From positions 1-33,252 of the forward strand of contig JAAYXD010000256.1 in assembly GCA_012516065.1 (NCBI GenBank): a stretch of DNA of 33,252 nt. Direction: 5' to 3'. A program made the position numbers and the translations under genes. Below are positions 21,826 through 30,061 of this stretch, piece after piece. Positions within the stretch are counted from its first letter, which is position 1; every line of letters begins with the position of its first letter. The notes under the pieces are model-generated. The model was not told the origin of the DNA and ran no database searches. It saw only the letters and a program-made list of their open reading frames with translations. Origin of the DNA: Clostridiaceae bacterium. GTDB taxonomy: Bacteria; Bacillota; Clostridia; DSM-8532.

Positions 21826-24801
21826 ATGGAGCGGAGGGTTCGCACAGTCCCAAAACCGAGACTGTTTGCCCTGTTCATCGTGTTGGCCTTTGCCGCGCCC
21901 CTGTGCACCGCAGCCGCAACCGTCCCCAACGGCATGCAGCTTGTGGCTGAGACCGAGTATCTGTCTCTGTACGTGAACGAAGCCACGACCGAGATCGCAG
22001 TGCTGGACAAGAGGTCCGATGTCTTGTGGCACTCGAATCCTCCGGACAGAGATCTGAGGAGCGGCGCCGCCTCGGAGACGCTGAGAATCGCCTATGCAAC
22101 GCCGAACACGGACCGAGTTGAGATGGATTCGTACAACCACAGCGTGGCATTCGGGCAGTACACGATAGTCCCAATAGACAACGGAGTGAGAGTCGAGTAC
22201 CGCATAGGGGACGAGTACAAGAGCGTCAAGTACGTCTTACCGCAGCTCATCAGCGAGAGCAGAATGAACGAGATCCTCTCGAAGGTTGCCAGTGCATCTG
22301 ACAGGCGGTTCATCCTCGATCACTACGTTCTGATCTCGCTGGAGCGCGATCCGGATCTGCCCGAGATCGATCTCGGCAGGTCGACGCGACCGTGGTGGAA
22401 GTTCTGGCAGACCGGCTCCAGACCGGCAATCGATGAGTCGAGTGTCGACAGCGTGGAGACCATCCTCTTTGGAGGACATAGACTCGTGGCCAAGGACGAC
22501 ACCCTGACATCGCGTCAGCAAACCATAGACCGGCTGGAGCGCGAGATAGAGGAGTTGAGGAAGAGCGGAGAGGCAGAGGATTCCGCGCAGATGCAGAGAC
22601 TGCTCCGCGATCTCAATAGAGCGGTCTCGTACTACGAAAGCGACCGAGCCAAGCTGGTGTGGACCCTGGTTTCGAAGTACAGGGGGACGATCGTCGCGCA
22701 GTACGGCCGTGTAGGCGGCCGCAGCGACATCCAGTCCATCAACGACCTGACGCAAGACGATTTCAGAGCTCTCCGCAACTCCCCGACATACATGCTGAAT
22801 ACGGATACGCCTTTTTACCTGGCAGACATGGAGCAGATCTTTGCCGAGGCAGGCTACACCATAGCGGACATGTACGCCGATCACGTGCATTACCGTCTGG
22901 AACCGCCGATCAAAAGCCTCGAGGTGTTCGTCATTCCGATAGAATACAGACTCGATGGAGACTCTCTCGTCGTCAGAATCCCAATGGAAGAGGTAAGCTA
23001 CCCGCACGAGGTTCCGACGGAGTTTGAGCTTGACTTCGAGGATCCGGGAGGCAACGTCATCAGGTACAAAGAAGGGGGCAAGAGACAGACATATCCGCTG
23101 TACCAGATCGATGTGTTGAGGTGCTTTGGAGCAGCCGGATCGGACGAAGAGGGGTACATCTTCGTGCCCGACGGGTGCGGTGCGCTGATCTATCTCAACA
23201 ATGGCAGGACCGACTATCCCATCTACAGCGAACCGATCTACGGAGCGGACCGGTCGATACCGGTAGAGCAGGCAGTGCCTTACGAGAAGCAGCCCAACTG
23301 TCTTCCCGTTTTTGGCATGAAGAAAGGCGAAACGGCTTGGTACGCAGTCATCGAAAAGGGTGAGGCAGTAGCCAGTGTTCGAGCTGACATAGCCAGGACG
23401 CGGGATTCATACAACGTCGTCCTGGCATCGTTCAGCACGATGTCTCGCATGCTCATCGATACCGGCGGGGGGAAGGTCATGACCTATCAGCCCAGCCTGT
23501 ATCGGGGCGATATCCAGATCCGGTATTTCTTCCTCTCGGGGGAGTCTGCCGACTACGTCGGAATGGCGAAGGGGTACAGGGGTTACCTCATAGCCAAACA
23601 CGGCCTGAAGAGAGTCGATGAGAACAGCCTGCCGATGTTCGTGGAGTTTGTCGGCGCGGTGACCAAGGTGCAGCCCGTAATGGGCGTGCCTGTGACGGTT
23701 CCCGTGGCGCTCACCACGTTCGAAGACGCAACCACAGCTGTGCGCGAGTTGCTCGGCGCCGGCATCGAAAACATAAAGGTGCGATACAGCGGATGGCTCA
23801 GCGGCGGGCTGCTTCATGACTTCCCCGCCAGGGCCGCTGCTGAGAAGGCGCTTGGATCGTTCGATCAGTTCCGGCGCCTCGTTGAGTTCCTTGACAAGGA
23901 AAGCGTCGACTTCTTCCCAGACGTCCGCTTCCTCGAGGTGACTACTCGAAACACCGTATTGGATGCTCTTGATATCAGGAGGGACACTGCGAGATTCCTC
24001 AACGGTCTGATGGCGACAGTCTCTGAGTACGACCCTGTGACTCTCACGCCGAGCGGCGTCAACGCCCGGTATATCCTATCGCCGTCCGCTCTCCCGGATC
24101 TGGTCGACAGCTTCCTCAAGGACTACCTCCGATATGGCAACAAAGCCCTGTCTCTCGGCGATCTCGGAGCAGAGGTGAACGCGGACTACCACAGGAGCCG
24201 GTTCGTCGACCGCCAGCGCGCCCGGGAGATCATCGAAGAGCAGTGCAAGAAGATCAGTCAGGCAGCGGGGCTGCGCACTCTCTTTACAACGGGCAATGCC
24301 TACGTCTTCCCGTATGCGCGACACATCGTCGACGTTCCCACAGAGTGCACGGGTCACGGTCTCGAGAACGAAGCAGTGCCGTTCTATCAGATAGTCGTGC
24401 ATGGACTCATTGACTTCGCGGGCGCTCCGATTAACTCAGTGGCCGACACTAGGAAAGCAAAGCTCAAGGCGATTGAGACGGGCGGCGGCCTGTATTTCAG
24501 ATGGATCACAGGCGATGTATCGATACTCAAGGGGACCGATTTCGCTGATCTCCTGAATGTGGAGTATCAAAGATGGAGAGACGATGCCGTCGCAATGCAC
24601 CTCGAGGTCAGTGGTGCGCTCAAACCTGCACGGGGACGTCTCATAGAGAACCATGAGAAGCTTGCGGATGGAGTGTATCGGACCACGTATGACAATGGAT
24701 ACGCCGTGGTCGTCAACTACAACAACACCCCGATCCAGGTAGGCGGGCTGACAATAGATGCGTACGGATATTGGCTCGGGATGGGAGGAGAGGTTCATTG
24801 A
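21826..24801 (+). CDS. DUF5696-like large secreted protein
   Basis: The 991-residue product has a signal peptide (about 1-30, ending CTAAA), a beta-rich N-terminal part, a predicted coiled coil at about 220-280 (RQQTIDRLEREIEELRKSGEAED and after), and a large C-terminal part with a pattern I associate with DUF5696: EYRLDGDSLVVRIPMEEV, GYIFVPDGCGALIYLNNG, VGAVTKVQPVMGVPVTVPVALTTF. The C-terminal region may be a TIM-barrel-like glycan-active domain, since family members travel with glycosidase and sugar-transport genes; that is inference. The gene follows the NHL/Yip1 gene by 12 bp, with only a weak SD. Its stop overlaps the TTG start of the permease by 4 bp (TTGA). Family assignment comes from recall, not from a search. 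Confidence 0.7.
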   Translation: MERRVRTVPKPRLFALFIVLAFAAPLCTAAATVPNGMQLVAETEYLSLYVNEATTEIAVLDKRSDVLWHSNPPDRDLRSGAASETLRIAYATPNTDRVEMDSYNHSVAFGQYTIVPIDNGVRVEYRIGDEYKSVKYVLPQLISESRMNEILSKVASASDRRFILDHYVLISLERDPDLPEIDLGRSTRPWWKFWQTGSRPAIDESSVDSVETILFGGHRLVAKDDTLTSRQQTIDRLEREIEELRKSGEAEDSAQMQRLLRDLNRAVSYYESDRAKLVWTLVSKYRGTIVAQYGRVGGRSDIQSINDLTQDDFRALRNSPTYMLNTDTPFYLADMEQIFAEAGYTIADMYADHVHYRLEPPIKSLEVFVIPIEYRLDGDSLVVRIPMEEVSYPHEVPTEFELDFEDPGGNVIRYKEGGKRQTYPLYQIDVLRCFGAAGSDEEGYIFVPDGCGALIYLNNGRTDYPIYSEPIYGADRSIPVEQAVPYEKQPNCLPVFGMKKGETAWYAVIEKGEAVASVRADIARTRDSYNVVLASFSTMSRMLIDTGGGKVMTYQPSLYRGDIQIRYFFLSGESADYVGMAKGYRGYLIAKHGLKRVDENSLPMFVEFVGAVTKVQPVMGVPVTVPVALTTFEDATTAVRELLGAGIENIKVRYSGWLSGGLLHDFPARAAAEKALGSFDQFRRLVEFLDKESVDFFPDVRFLEVTTRNTVLDALDIRRDTARFLNGLMATVSEYDPVTLTPSGVNARYILSPSALPDLVDSFLKDYLRYGNKALSLGDLGAEVNADYHRSRFVDRQRAREIIEEQCKKISQAAGLRTLFTTGNAYVFPYARHIVDVPTECTGHGLENEAVPFYQIVVHGLIDFAGAPINSVADTRKAKLKAIETGGGLYFRWITGDVSILKGTDFADLLNVEYQRWRDDAVAMHLEVSGALKPARGRLIENHEKLADGVYRTTYDNGYAVVVNYNNTPIQVGGLTIDAYGYWLGMGGEVH

Positions 24802-25697
24802 AGACTGGCAGGCTTCTTCCCAGGCTTTCACTGAACTCGCAGCGGTCTCTCATGGGATTTGTCTTCACTTGCCCGTTTGCCATTGGGTTCGCCCTGTTTC
24901 TGCTGTATCCGTTCGTTCAGTCCATACTGTTCAGTTTCAGCGAATTGAGCCTGTCTCCGGAGGGTTTCACGACGAGCCTGGTGGGCCTGAAGAACTACCA
25001 CCGCGTCCTGTTCGTCGATCCTCGGTTCCGGAGGGTGTTCGTGGAGACGATAGGAGGCCTGCTCATTGACATACCTGCAGTGCTGATGTTCAGCTTCTTC
25101 GCGGCTACCATCCTCAATCAGAAGTTCAAAGGCCGGCTCTTGGCGAGGATCGTGTTCTTCTTGCCCGTGATCCTCGGCGCAGAGGTCTTTGTGCAGATCA
25201 ACCAGACAGAGTACATGAGTCAGGCTCTGGGAATGGCGTCCAAGGGAATAGTGGACATGCAACAGATGAAGGTCATATTCGGAGGCACCAGGGCCACGGA
25301 GACTGTCGTAGAGTTCCTCATGGACTCCATCAACCGCATTCCGCAGATCATCCAGGCGTCCGGTATACAGATACTGATTTTCCTCGCCGCGCTTCAGTCG
25401 ATTCCTGCATCTCTCTATGAGGCTGCGGACGTAGAGGGCGCGACGGGTTGGGAGAGTTTCTGGAAGATAACGTTTCCCTTGATGGTTCCGATGTTCATGG
25501 TCAACATCGCCTACACAGTTATTGACACGTTCACCTCGCCCTCCAACCGGCTGATGATGTACATCAAGTCTTCAGCCTGGACCGGAGGGGGCTACGGAGT
25601 TAGTGTGGCGATGGCGTGGTTCTACTTTTTGGCACTGATGCTCATCCTTGGGATCGCCATGGCCATTGTGTCTAGAGGTGTCCAGTATGAGAGCTAG
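24798..25697 (+). CDS. CUT1 sugar ABC transporter permease, MalF-like
   Basis: This is a 299-residue importer subunit with six helices, a first helix in FTCPFAIGFALFLLYPFVQ and the EAA loop SLYEAADVEGATGWESFWKIT (about 205-225). I chose TTG 24798, which overlaps the DUF5696-like stop as TTGA and has GGGAGGAG upstream at proper spacing; the frame also reaches back to another TTG at 24771. The stretch with repeated methionine and isoleucine (VDMQQMKVIFGGTRATETVVEFLMDSINRIPQI) between helices is longer than usual and typical of the LplB-like subgroup in Bacillota. It pairs with the next permease, overlapping it by 11 bp. Confidence 0.92.
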   Translation: MKTGRLLPRLSLNSQRSLMGFVFTCPFAIGFALFLLYPFVQSILFSFSELSLSPEGFTTSLVGLKNYHRVLFVDPRFRRVFVETIGGLLIDIPAVLMFSFFAATILNQKFKGRLLARIVFFLPVILGAEVFVQINQTEYMSQALGMASKGIVDMQQMKVIFGGTRATETVVEFLMDSINRIPQIIQASGIQILIFLAALQSIPASLYEAADVEGATGWESFWKITFPLMVPMFMVNIAYTVIDTFTSPSNRLMMYIKSSAWTGGGYGVSVAMAWFYFLALMLILGIAMAIVSRGVQYES

Positions 25698-26670
25698 TGT
25701 GAACCTGCGTGCCAGTGCAGCTGTCGGAGGGATCAGGACGCTATTGGCTCGGCGTCTGTTCAACCCCGCTCGACTGGGCGGCTTGACGTGGGCGACGGTC
25801 CGAGCGGTGCTTGTCGCAGGCATTTCATTCGTCGTAGTGTTCCCGCTGCTTGTGCGAATGACTCTGGCCTTGAGGGCTGTTGAAGACATGATGGATCTGA
25901 CTGTGAACTGGGTGCCTCGCAACTTCACTGTGGTGAACTTCCAAATAGCCATGAAGCACATGGGCTATCTCAAGTCCGCCACCATCACAACGGCCATCTG
26001 CTCGCTCCTCGCCGCGATCGAAGTCGCGGTATGTATGATGATAGGCTACGGATTTGCCCGTTTTAGCTATCCGGGTTCGCGGTTTCTCTTCGCATTGGTC
26101 CTCTTGAGCCTGATGGTTCCGCCGTCTGTGGTGATGGTGCCGCTGTTCCTGAACTTCAGGTACTTCACAGTCTTTGGCCTGCTCAAGGAACCCGGACTCA
26201 ACCTGATCGGCACGAGTTGGCCCCTCATCATGATGGCCTTGACTGGAACCGCTAAGAAGAACGGGCTCTTCATCTACATAGTCAGGCAGTACTTTAGGGG
26301 CATGGCCCATGAGTTGGAGGAAGCCGCGTACGTCGACGGCGCAAGTCCGTTCAGGACCTTCTTGAGCGTGATGGTGCCCAATGCAGGGCCGATCCTGATG
26401 ATCGTCTTCTTGTTTTCGTTCGTATGGCACTGGAACGACTTGTTCTACAGCGATCTCTTCCTGAGAGGCATCACAGTGCTGCCTCTCGCCCTGCAGTCCT
26501 TGACAGAGAGGTTTGCGTACTCCTGGTCAGATCCAAACATTGACGGATCGCACATTACACTCGTCAGCAGCGCGGCGATGCTGCTGTACATCGCACCGCT
26601 CTTGGTCCTCTACGGCGTGCTGCAGAGGCACTTTGTAGAGAGCATAGAGAAGACTGGCATCGTTGGCTGA
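25687..26670 (+). CDS. CUT1 sugar ABC transporter permease, MalG-like
   Basis: This is the second membrane subunit (327 residues). It has a long N-terminal tail of about 40 residues, six helices and the EAA loop ELEEAAYVDGASPFRTFLSV (about 209-228). The MVPPSVVMVPLFLNFRYF segment is the usual MalG-type helix 3 region. ATG 25687 lies inside the end of the previous gene (11-bp overlap), so the two subunits are coupled. A 130-bp gap follows before the binding-protein gene, which has its own strong SD. That gap also has two GTGACATG sequences 31 bp apart, of unknown meaning. Confidence 0.92.
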   Translation: MRASVNLRASAAVGGIRTLLARRLFNPARLGGLTWATVRAVLVAGISFVVVFPLLVRMTLALRAVEDMMDLTVNWVPRNFTVVNFQIAMKHMGYLKSATITTAICSLLAAIEVAVCMMIGYGFARFSYPGSRFLFALVLLSLMVPPSVVMVPLFLNFRYFTVFGLLKEPGLNLIGTSWPLIMMALTGTAKKNGLFIYIVRQYFRGMAHELEEAAYVDGASPFRTFLSVMVPNAGPILMIVFLFSFVWHWNDLFYSDLFLRGITVLPLALQSLTERFAYSWSDPNIDGSHITLVSSAAMLLYIAPLLVLYGVLQRHFVESIEKTGIVG

Positions 26671-26800
26671 GACCCGGTGTCGTGCGGGGAGGGACAGTCT
26701 GGAGGTGGCTGGTGTGACATGAGCGCCTTCACGGGGCAATCGGGGTGACATGTAAGGCACCGATGAGCAATAACAGAAAGCGGTGAAGGAGGCATCTATC

Positions 26801-28147
26801 ATGCAAAACCGACTGAACTGGTTGATTGCCTGTGTTGTTCTGGTCGCGCTTGCTTTGGCAGTATCCGGCATCGCGATGGCAGGGGAGTACGACTTGGGCG
26901 GCAGGATCGTCAAGATAGCTGCTGTGCAGGTAAACGAGGGCATGCGCGAGTACTTTGAATCCGGAGACGGCAGAGGGCGGATCCAGCTGGTCGAGCAGGA
27001 GTTCAACTGCAAGATCGAGCTCGTGCCGTTCGCCTGGGACGGCGGCGAGAACACCATCATGACGACGATTCTCGGAGGCGATCCCATAGGCGACATCATC
27101 TACATAACAAATAGATGGATACCTGTGCTTGCGCAGAACGGCGCGCTTCTGCCGCTCGATGAGTACCTGACAGACGAGTACTACGAGAGCCTTCCCGGAA
27201 TGCACAGTAACATGAGGGAGATCTACTCGACCTACCAGGGCAAGGCCTACGCATTCTCGGTCAACGGTTACTACCCGAGGAACTCGGATATCGGCTCCTC
27301 TCAGGGCTGGATCTACAACCGAGACATGTACAAGGAAGCCGGCCTGGTCACCCCGAACGAACTCCAGGAGGCTGGCGAGTGGACATTTGAGACAGCGAGG
27401 CAGGCTGCAACCAAGCTCACGAGGGACGTTGACGGCGACGGCCAGATCGACGTCTGGGGCGTGCACTTCCGCATCGATGAGTGGCCGATCGATCCTGAGA
27501 TGGCTATGTACGCGAACAACGGTGGCATCCTTGTGCCCGGCGAGGACGGCAAGATGGTCTTTGGCGGCAACAAGGAAGAGGCTTTGACGGCCATTCAGTG
27601 GATCAGAGATATGGTTAAGGTAGACAAGACTGTTCAGATCGGCGACTATTATGATGGGCGTGCAGAGTTCAACCGCAAGACCAACGTTCAGCTCAGGCTC
27701 GACCTGTTCGCCGTGCCCGCGCATGCTCAGGAAGTTGATTTTGACTACGGCTGGGTGTTCTTCCCGAAGGGACCTAATGCTGACGACTACATCAACCCGG
27801 TCTGGGGCGTCGACTGCCTCGTTCTGCCGATCACGTGCAAGGAGCCCGAAGCAATGATCGCTCTGGGCAGCATGCTGTTTGAGACTACTGCCGACTACAG
27901 GGACATAGACGAGTACGACGAAGAGTTCGTCGAGTACTTCATGCCCTTCGTCAAGGACCGCGCCTCTCTTGAGACGATCAGGCAGATGGTGTTCAAGGTC
28001 AGGCTATGGGACAATGTCCCCACCATGACGGACGACTTCAGGTTTGCTCTGACAAAGGCCATTCTTGGGGACGAGAGCGCGAAGTCGGTCATGGATGCGG
28101 TGGCTCCGATTGTCCAAAGCCAGATAGACGAAGCCTACAACAAGTAG
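26801..28147 (+). CDS. Extracellular sugar-binding protein, CUT1 type
   Basis: This 448-residue receptor belongs with the two permeases encoded just before it. A signal peptide (about 1-27, ending GIAMA) leads to GEYDLGGRIVKIAAVQ. The family fold shows in EFNCKIELVPF, DIIYITNRWIPVLAQNGALLPLDEYL and WIYNRDMYKEAGL. Residues 209-217 (DVDGDGQID) form an EF-hand-like calcium loop, seen in several sugar-binding proteins of this type. There is no lipobox cysteine after the signal peptide. ATG 26801 follows GGAGG at good spacing; an upstream GTG frame to 26783 is less likely. The position fits uptake of products released by the upstream secreted proteins. Confidence 0.9.
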   Translation: MQNRLNWLIACVVLVALALAVSGIAMAGEYDLGGRIVKIAAVQVNEGMREYFESGDGRGRIQLVEQEFNCKIELVPFAWDGGENTIMTTILGGDPIGDIIYITNRWIPVLAQNGALLPLDEYLTDEYYESLPGMHSNMREIYSTYQGKAYAFSVNGYYPRNSDIGSSQGWIYNRDMYKEAGLVTPNELQEAGEWTFETARQAATKLTRDVDGDGQIDVWGVHFRIDEWPIDPEMAMYANNGGILVPGEDGKMVFGGNKEEALTAIQWIRDMVKVDKTVQIGDYYDGRAEFNRKTNVQLRLDLFAVPAHAQEVDFDYGWVFFPKGPNADDYINPVWGVDCLVLPITCKEPEAMIALGSMLFETTADYRDIDEYDEEFVEYFMPFVKDRASLETIRQMVFKVRLWDNVPTMTDDFRFALTKAILGDESAKSVMDAVAPIVQSQIDEAYNK

Positions 28148-28184
28148 GACGACTCCCGTCCTGAACGCAGATGCTGAGCACTTC

Positions 28185-28211
28185 GGGGCGTCGGTGCTCT
28201 GCCGATGCCCC
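28185..28211 (+). other. Stable hairpin after the sugar-binding protein gene
   Basis: GGGGCGTCGG (28185-28194) pairs with CCGATGCCCC (28202-28211) through ten base pairs, one a G-U, around a 7-base loop. No T-run follows, so it is not a clear terminator. It may protect the 3' end of the transporter message or dampen transcription into the ABC-2 genes. A second small hairpin (CTCCGA/TCGGAG, 28239-28257) lies just before the ATPase start. The 28148-28277 gap shows nothing else. Confidence 0.5.
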
Positions 28212-28277
28212 CTGCTCGCCATTGGGTCTCCTGCAGGACTCCGACCGAGCATCGGAGATGATGGGGTGGAACAGGCA

Positions 28278-29231
28278 ATGGCCGTGATACGGGCCCGCCA
28301 CCTAACTAAGCGATACGGCAAACACCTGGCTGTCGACGGGCTGAACCTGGACATAGGGCTCGGAGAGATATACGGTTTCTTGGGCCCGAACGGCGCCGGA
28401 AAGACTACCACGATCATGATGATCCTCGGACTGCTGGAGCCAACTTCCGGAGAGATCAGCCTGTTTGGACGTTCTTCAAGCAAAGAGCGGGCAGACCAGC
28501 GATCGAGGATCGGAGTGGTCACTGAGACTCAGCACTTGTACAACGATATGACCGCCCACGAATACCTCATGTTTTTTGCGGACTTCTACAGCATCGCATA
28601 CAAGCGCAGAAAGGTGGACGAGGTCCTGAGCAGATTGGGACTCTATCAAGTCAGAAACAGATCTGCAGGAGCTTTCTCCAAGGGCATGAAGCAGAAGCTG
28701 GCGTTGGCACGGGCGCTGCTTCACGACCCGGACTTGCTGATCCTCGACGAACCCGTCTCCGGCCTTGATCCCCTCGGCGTGAAGGAGGTCCGCGACATTA
28801 TCCTCGAAGAGAACTCCAAGGGCAAGTCTTTGCTGATATCTTCCCATATCCTGTCAGAAATCGAGAAGACATGCCACAGAGTTGGAATAATCAACAAGGG
28901 AGTCCTGGTGGCAGAAGACACGATGGACGGAATCAAGCGGTCGACAGCATCGGAGATCCGCCTGGAGATTCTCCTTGAGGCGATCCCTGACGGTTTGCTA
29001 AGGCGGCTGTCGGACATGCCCTTTGTCGTTTGGGCCGAGATCAAGGGCGACAGCGTGCGTTTGACGGTCAAGGCCGATCGAGACCACCGAGGCGAGATAT
29101 CCAGAACGGTGGTGGAGTCGGGAGGCGTCATATTGGGATTTGCTGCGCACGAAGTGAGCCTTGAGGAGGCGTTCATCACCATAACAGAGTCAAATGTGAA
29201 CCGGCTGGTGAAAGGGGCGGGCGAGCCGTGA
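28278..29231 (+). CDS. ABC-2 type transporter ATP-binding protein
   Basis: The 317-residue ATPase has Walker A GPNGAGKT (36-43), a Q-loop in TETQHLYNDM, a signature segment AFSKGMKQKLALARAL (about 132-147; FSKGM in place of LSGGQ, common in exporter ATPases), Walker B LLILDEPVSGLDP (153-165) and a switch His in SSHILSE. The C-terminal 90 residues form the accessory domain usual for ABC-2 export ATPases (EVSLEEAFITITE). It is not a MalK-type sugar ATPase, since the regulatory TOBE domain is absent, so it probably does not energise the nearby permeases. ATG 28278 has only a weak SD. The stop overlaps the GTG start of the next gene (GTGA). Confidence 0.92.
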   Translation: MAVIRARHLTKRYGKHLAVDGLNLDIGLGEIYGFLGPNGAGKTTTIMMILGLLEPTSGEISLFGRSSSKERADQRSRIGVVTETQHLYNDMTAHEYLMFFADFYSIAYKRRKVDEVLSRLGLYQVRNRSAGAFSKGMKQKLALARALLHDPDLLILDEPVSGLDPLGVKEVRDIILEENSKGKSLLISSHILSEIEKTCHRVGIINKGVLVAEDTMDGIKRSTASEIRLEILLEAIPDGLLRRLSDMPFVVWAEIKGDSVRLTVKADRDHRGEISRTVVESGGVILGFAAHEVSLEEAFITITESNVNRLVKGAGEP

Positions 29232-30061
29232 AACGGCCGTATCTGATATGCGCTGCGAGTGCGGTCGCTCGACGAGAGCTTAGACATTCGTTCTATGGAC
29301 TTGGCCTTTATACTGTCCTGACAGTGTGTTTCCTCATCTCTTTCTACATCGCAAGGAGCTATGCGGATAGCATGCTCCAGGGCGGGGTCGCCATCTCCAA
29401 ATGCCCGCTGGAGTATCCGGCTTACCTGACCACAACCATTCTTGCGCTATACCTCGCTCTGTGTGCGTCAATATCCGTGTCGCGTGAGCGAGACCAGGGA
29501 ACTCTTGAGGTGCTCTTCTGCGGGCCGATGAACCACGGTTCCTATTTGATGGCCAGGTTTTCCGAACAGATCGTGCTTTTCTGCATTGCGCTCTGTTGTG
29601 TGACAGTGTACTTCACAGTGATGTCGCTGGTGTCAGGTCTCGAGCTGGGGTTGAGGTTTTGGTCGACGATCGCCGGCTCAGTTCTGCTCGCCTCGTATAC
29701 GAGCGCATTTGGGCTCTTGGTGTCTGTGTTGTCGAAAAACCCCCGCACCGCAACGGCAGTATTTCTGCTGGTCAACTTGATCCTTATCGGGATCCGGACT
29801 GCCGCATCGGTTCTCAGCGGCACTTCCAACGAGGTGTTGTCTGCATCAGTGATCTACCTAAAGCTGGCGACCGTAGTTGCCGACAGAGCGCTGCGCTGGG
29901 TCTCTCCGTTCTCCTATTGCACGTGGCTCACTGATGCGGTGGAGCTCGGGGACGTGCGCATAGTCGCGATCATCGTCGCCGCCGCGGTGATTTACACCGC
30001 TCTCCTTCTGAGTCTTGCAACAAAGGCCTTGCAGAGAAGGGGGGTCAGGACAGGGCAATGA
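29228..30061 (+). CDS. ABC-2 type transporter permease
   Basis: The 277-residue protein starts with GTG 29228 overlapping the ATPase stop. It has about six helices. The pattern ASAVARRELRHSFYGLGLYTVLTVCFLISFYIA, ALYLALCASISVSRERDQGTLEVLFCGPM (a typical RERDQGTLE element after the second helix) and VLSKNPRTATAVFLLVNLILIGIR marks the ABC-2 family of exporters, where it forms the membrane channel with the preceding ATPase. The substrate is unknown. It overlaps the next gene by 4 bp (ATGA), so the three genes act as one module placed inside a sugar-uptake operon. Confidence 0.85.
   Translation: MKRPYLICAASAVARRELRHSFYGLGLYTVLTVCFLISFYIARSYADSMLQGGVAISKCPLEYPAYLTTTILALYLALCASISVSRERDQGTLEVLFCGPMNHGSYLMARFSEQIVLFCIALCCVTVYFTVMSLVSGLELGLRFWSTIAGSVLLASYTSAFGLLVSVLSKNPRTATAVFLLVNLILIGIRTAASVLSGTSNEVLSASVIYLKLATVVADRALRWVSPFSYCTWLTDAVELGDVRIVAIIVAAAVIYTALLLSLATKALQRRGVRTGQ

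Noticed and set aside
20992-22140. A 382-residue minus-strand frame opposite the NHL/Yip1 and DUF5696-like genes
   Set aside because: Its composition (His, Arg, Gln rich) and lack of a start site fit an antisense shadow of strongly biased codons; it crosses the boundary of two well-supported genes.
26714-26752. Two GTGACATG copies 31 bp apart before the sugar-binding protein gene
   Set aside because: Short, with only limited matching flanks and no third copy; too weak to call a repeat or operator.
27425-27451. DVDGDGQID as a dockerin module
   Set aside because: A single loop inside a binding-protein fold is a calcium site seen in this family; a dockerin needs two such repeats in a separate domain.
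26729-27724. A 331-residue minus-strand frame opposite the sugar-binding protein
   Set aside because: It mirrors a protein with signal peptide, family motifs and SD on the plus strand, and shows no motif of its own.
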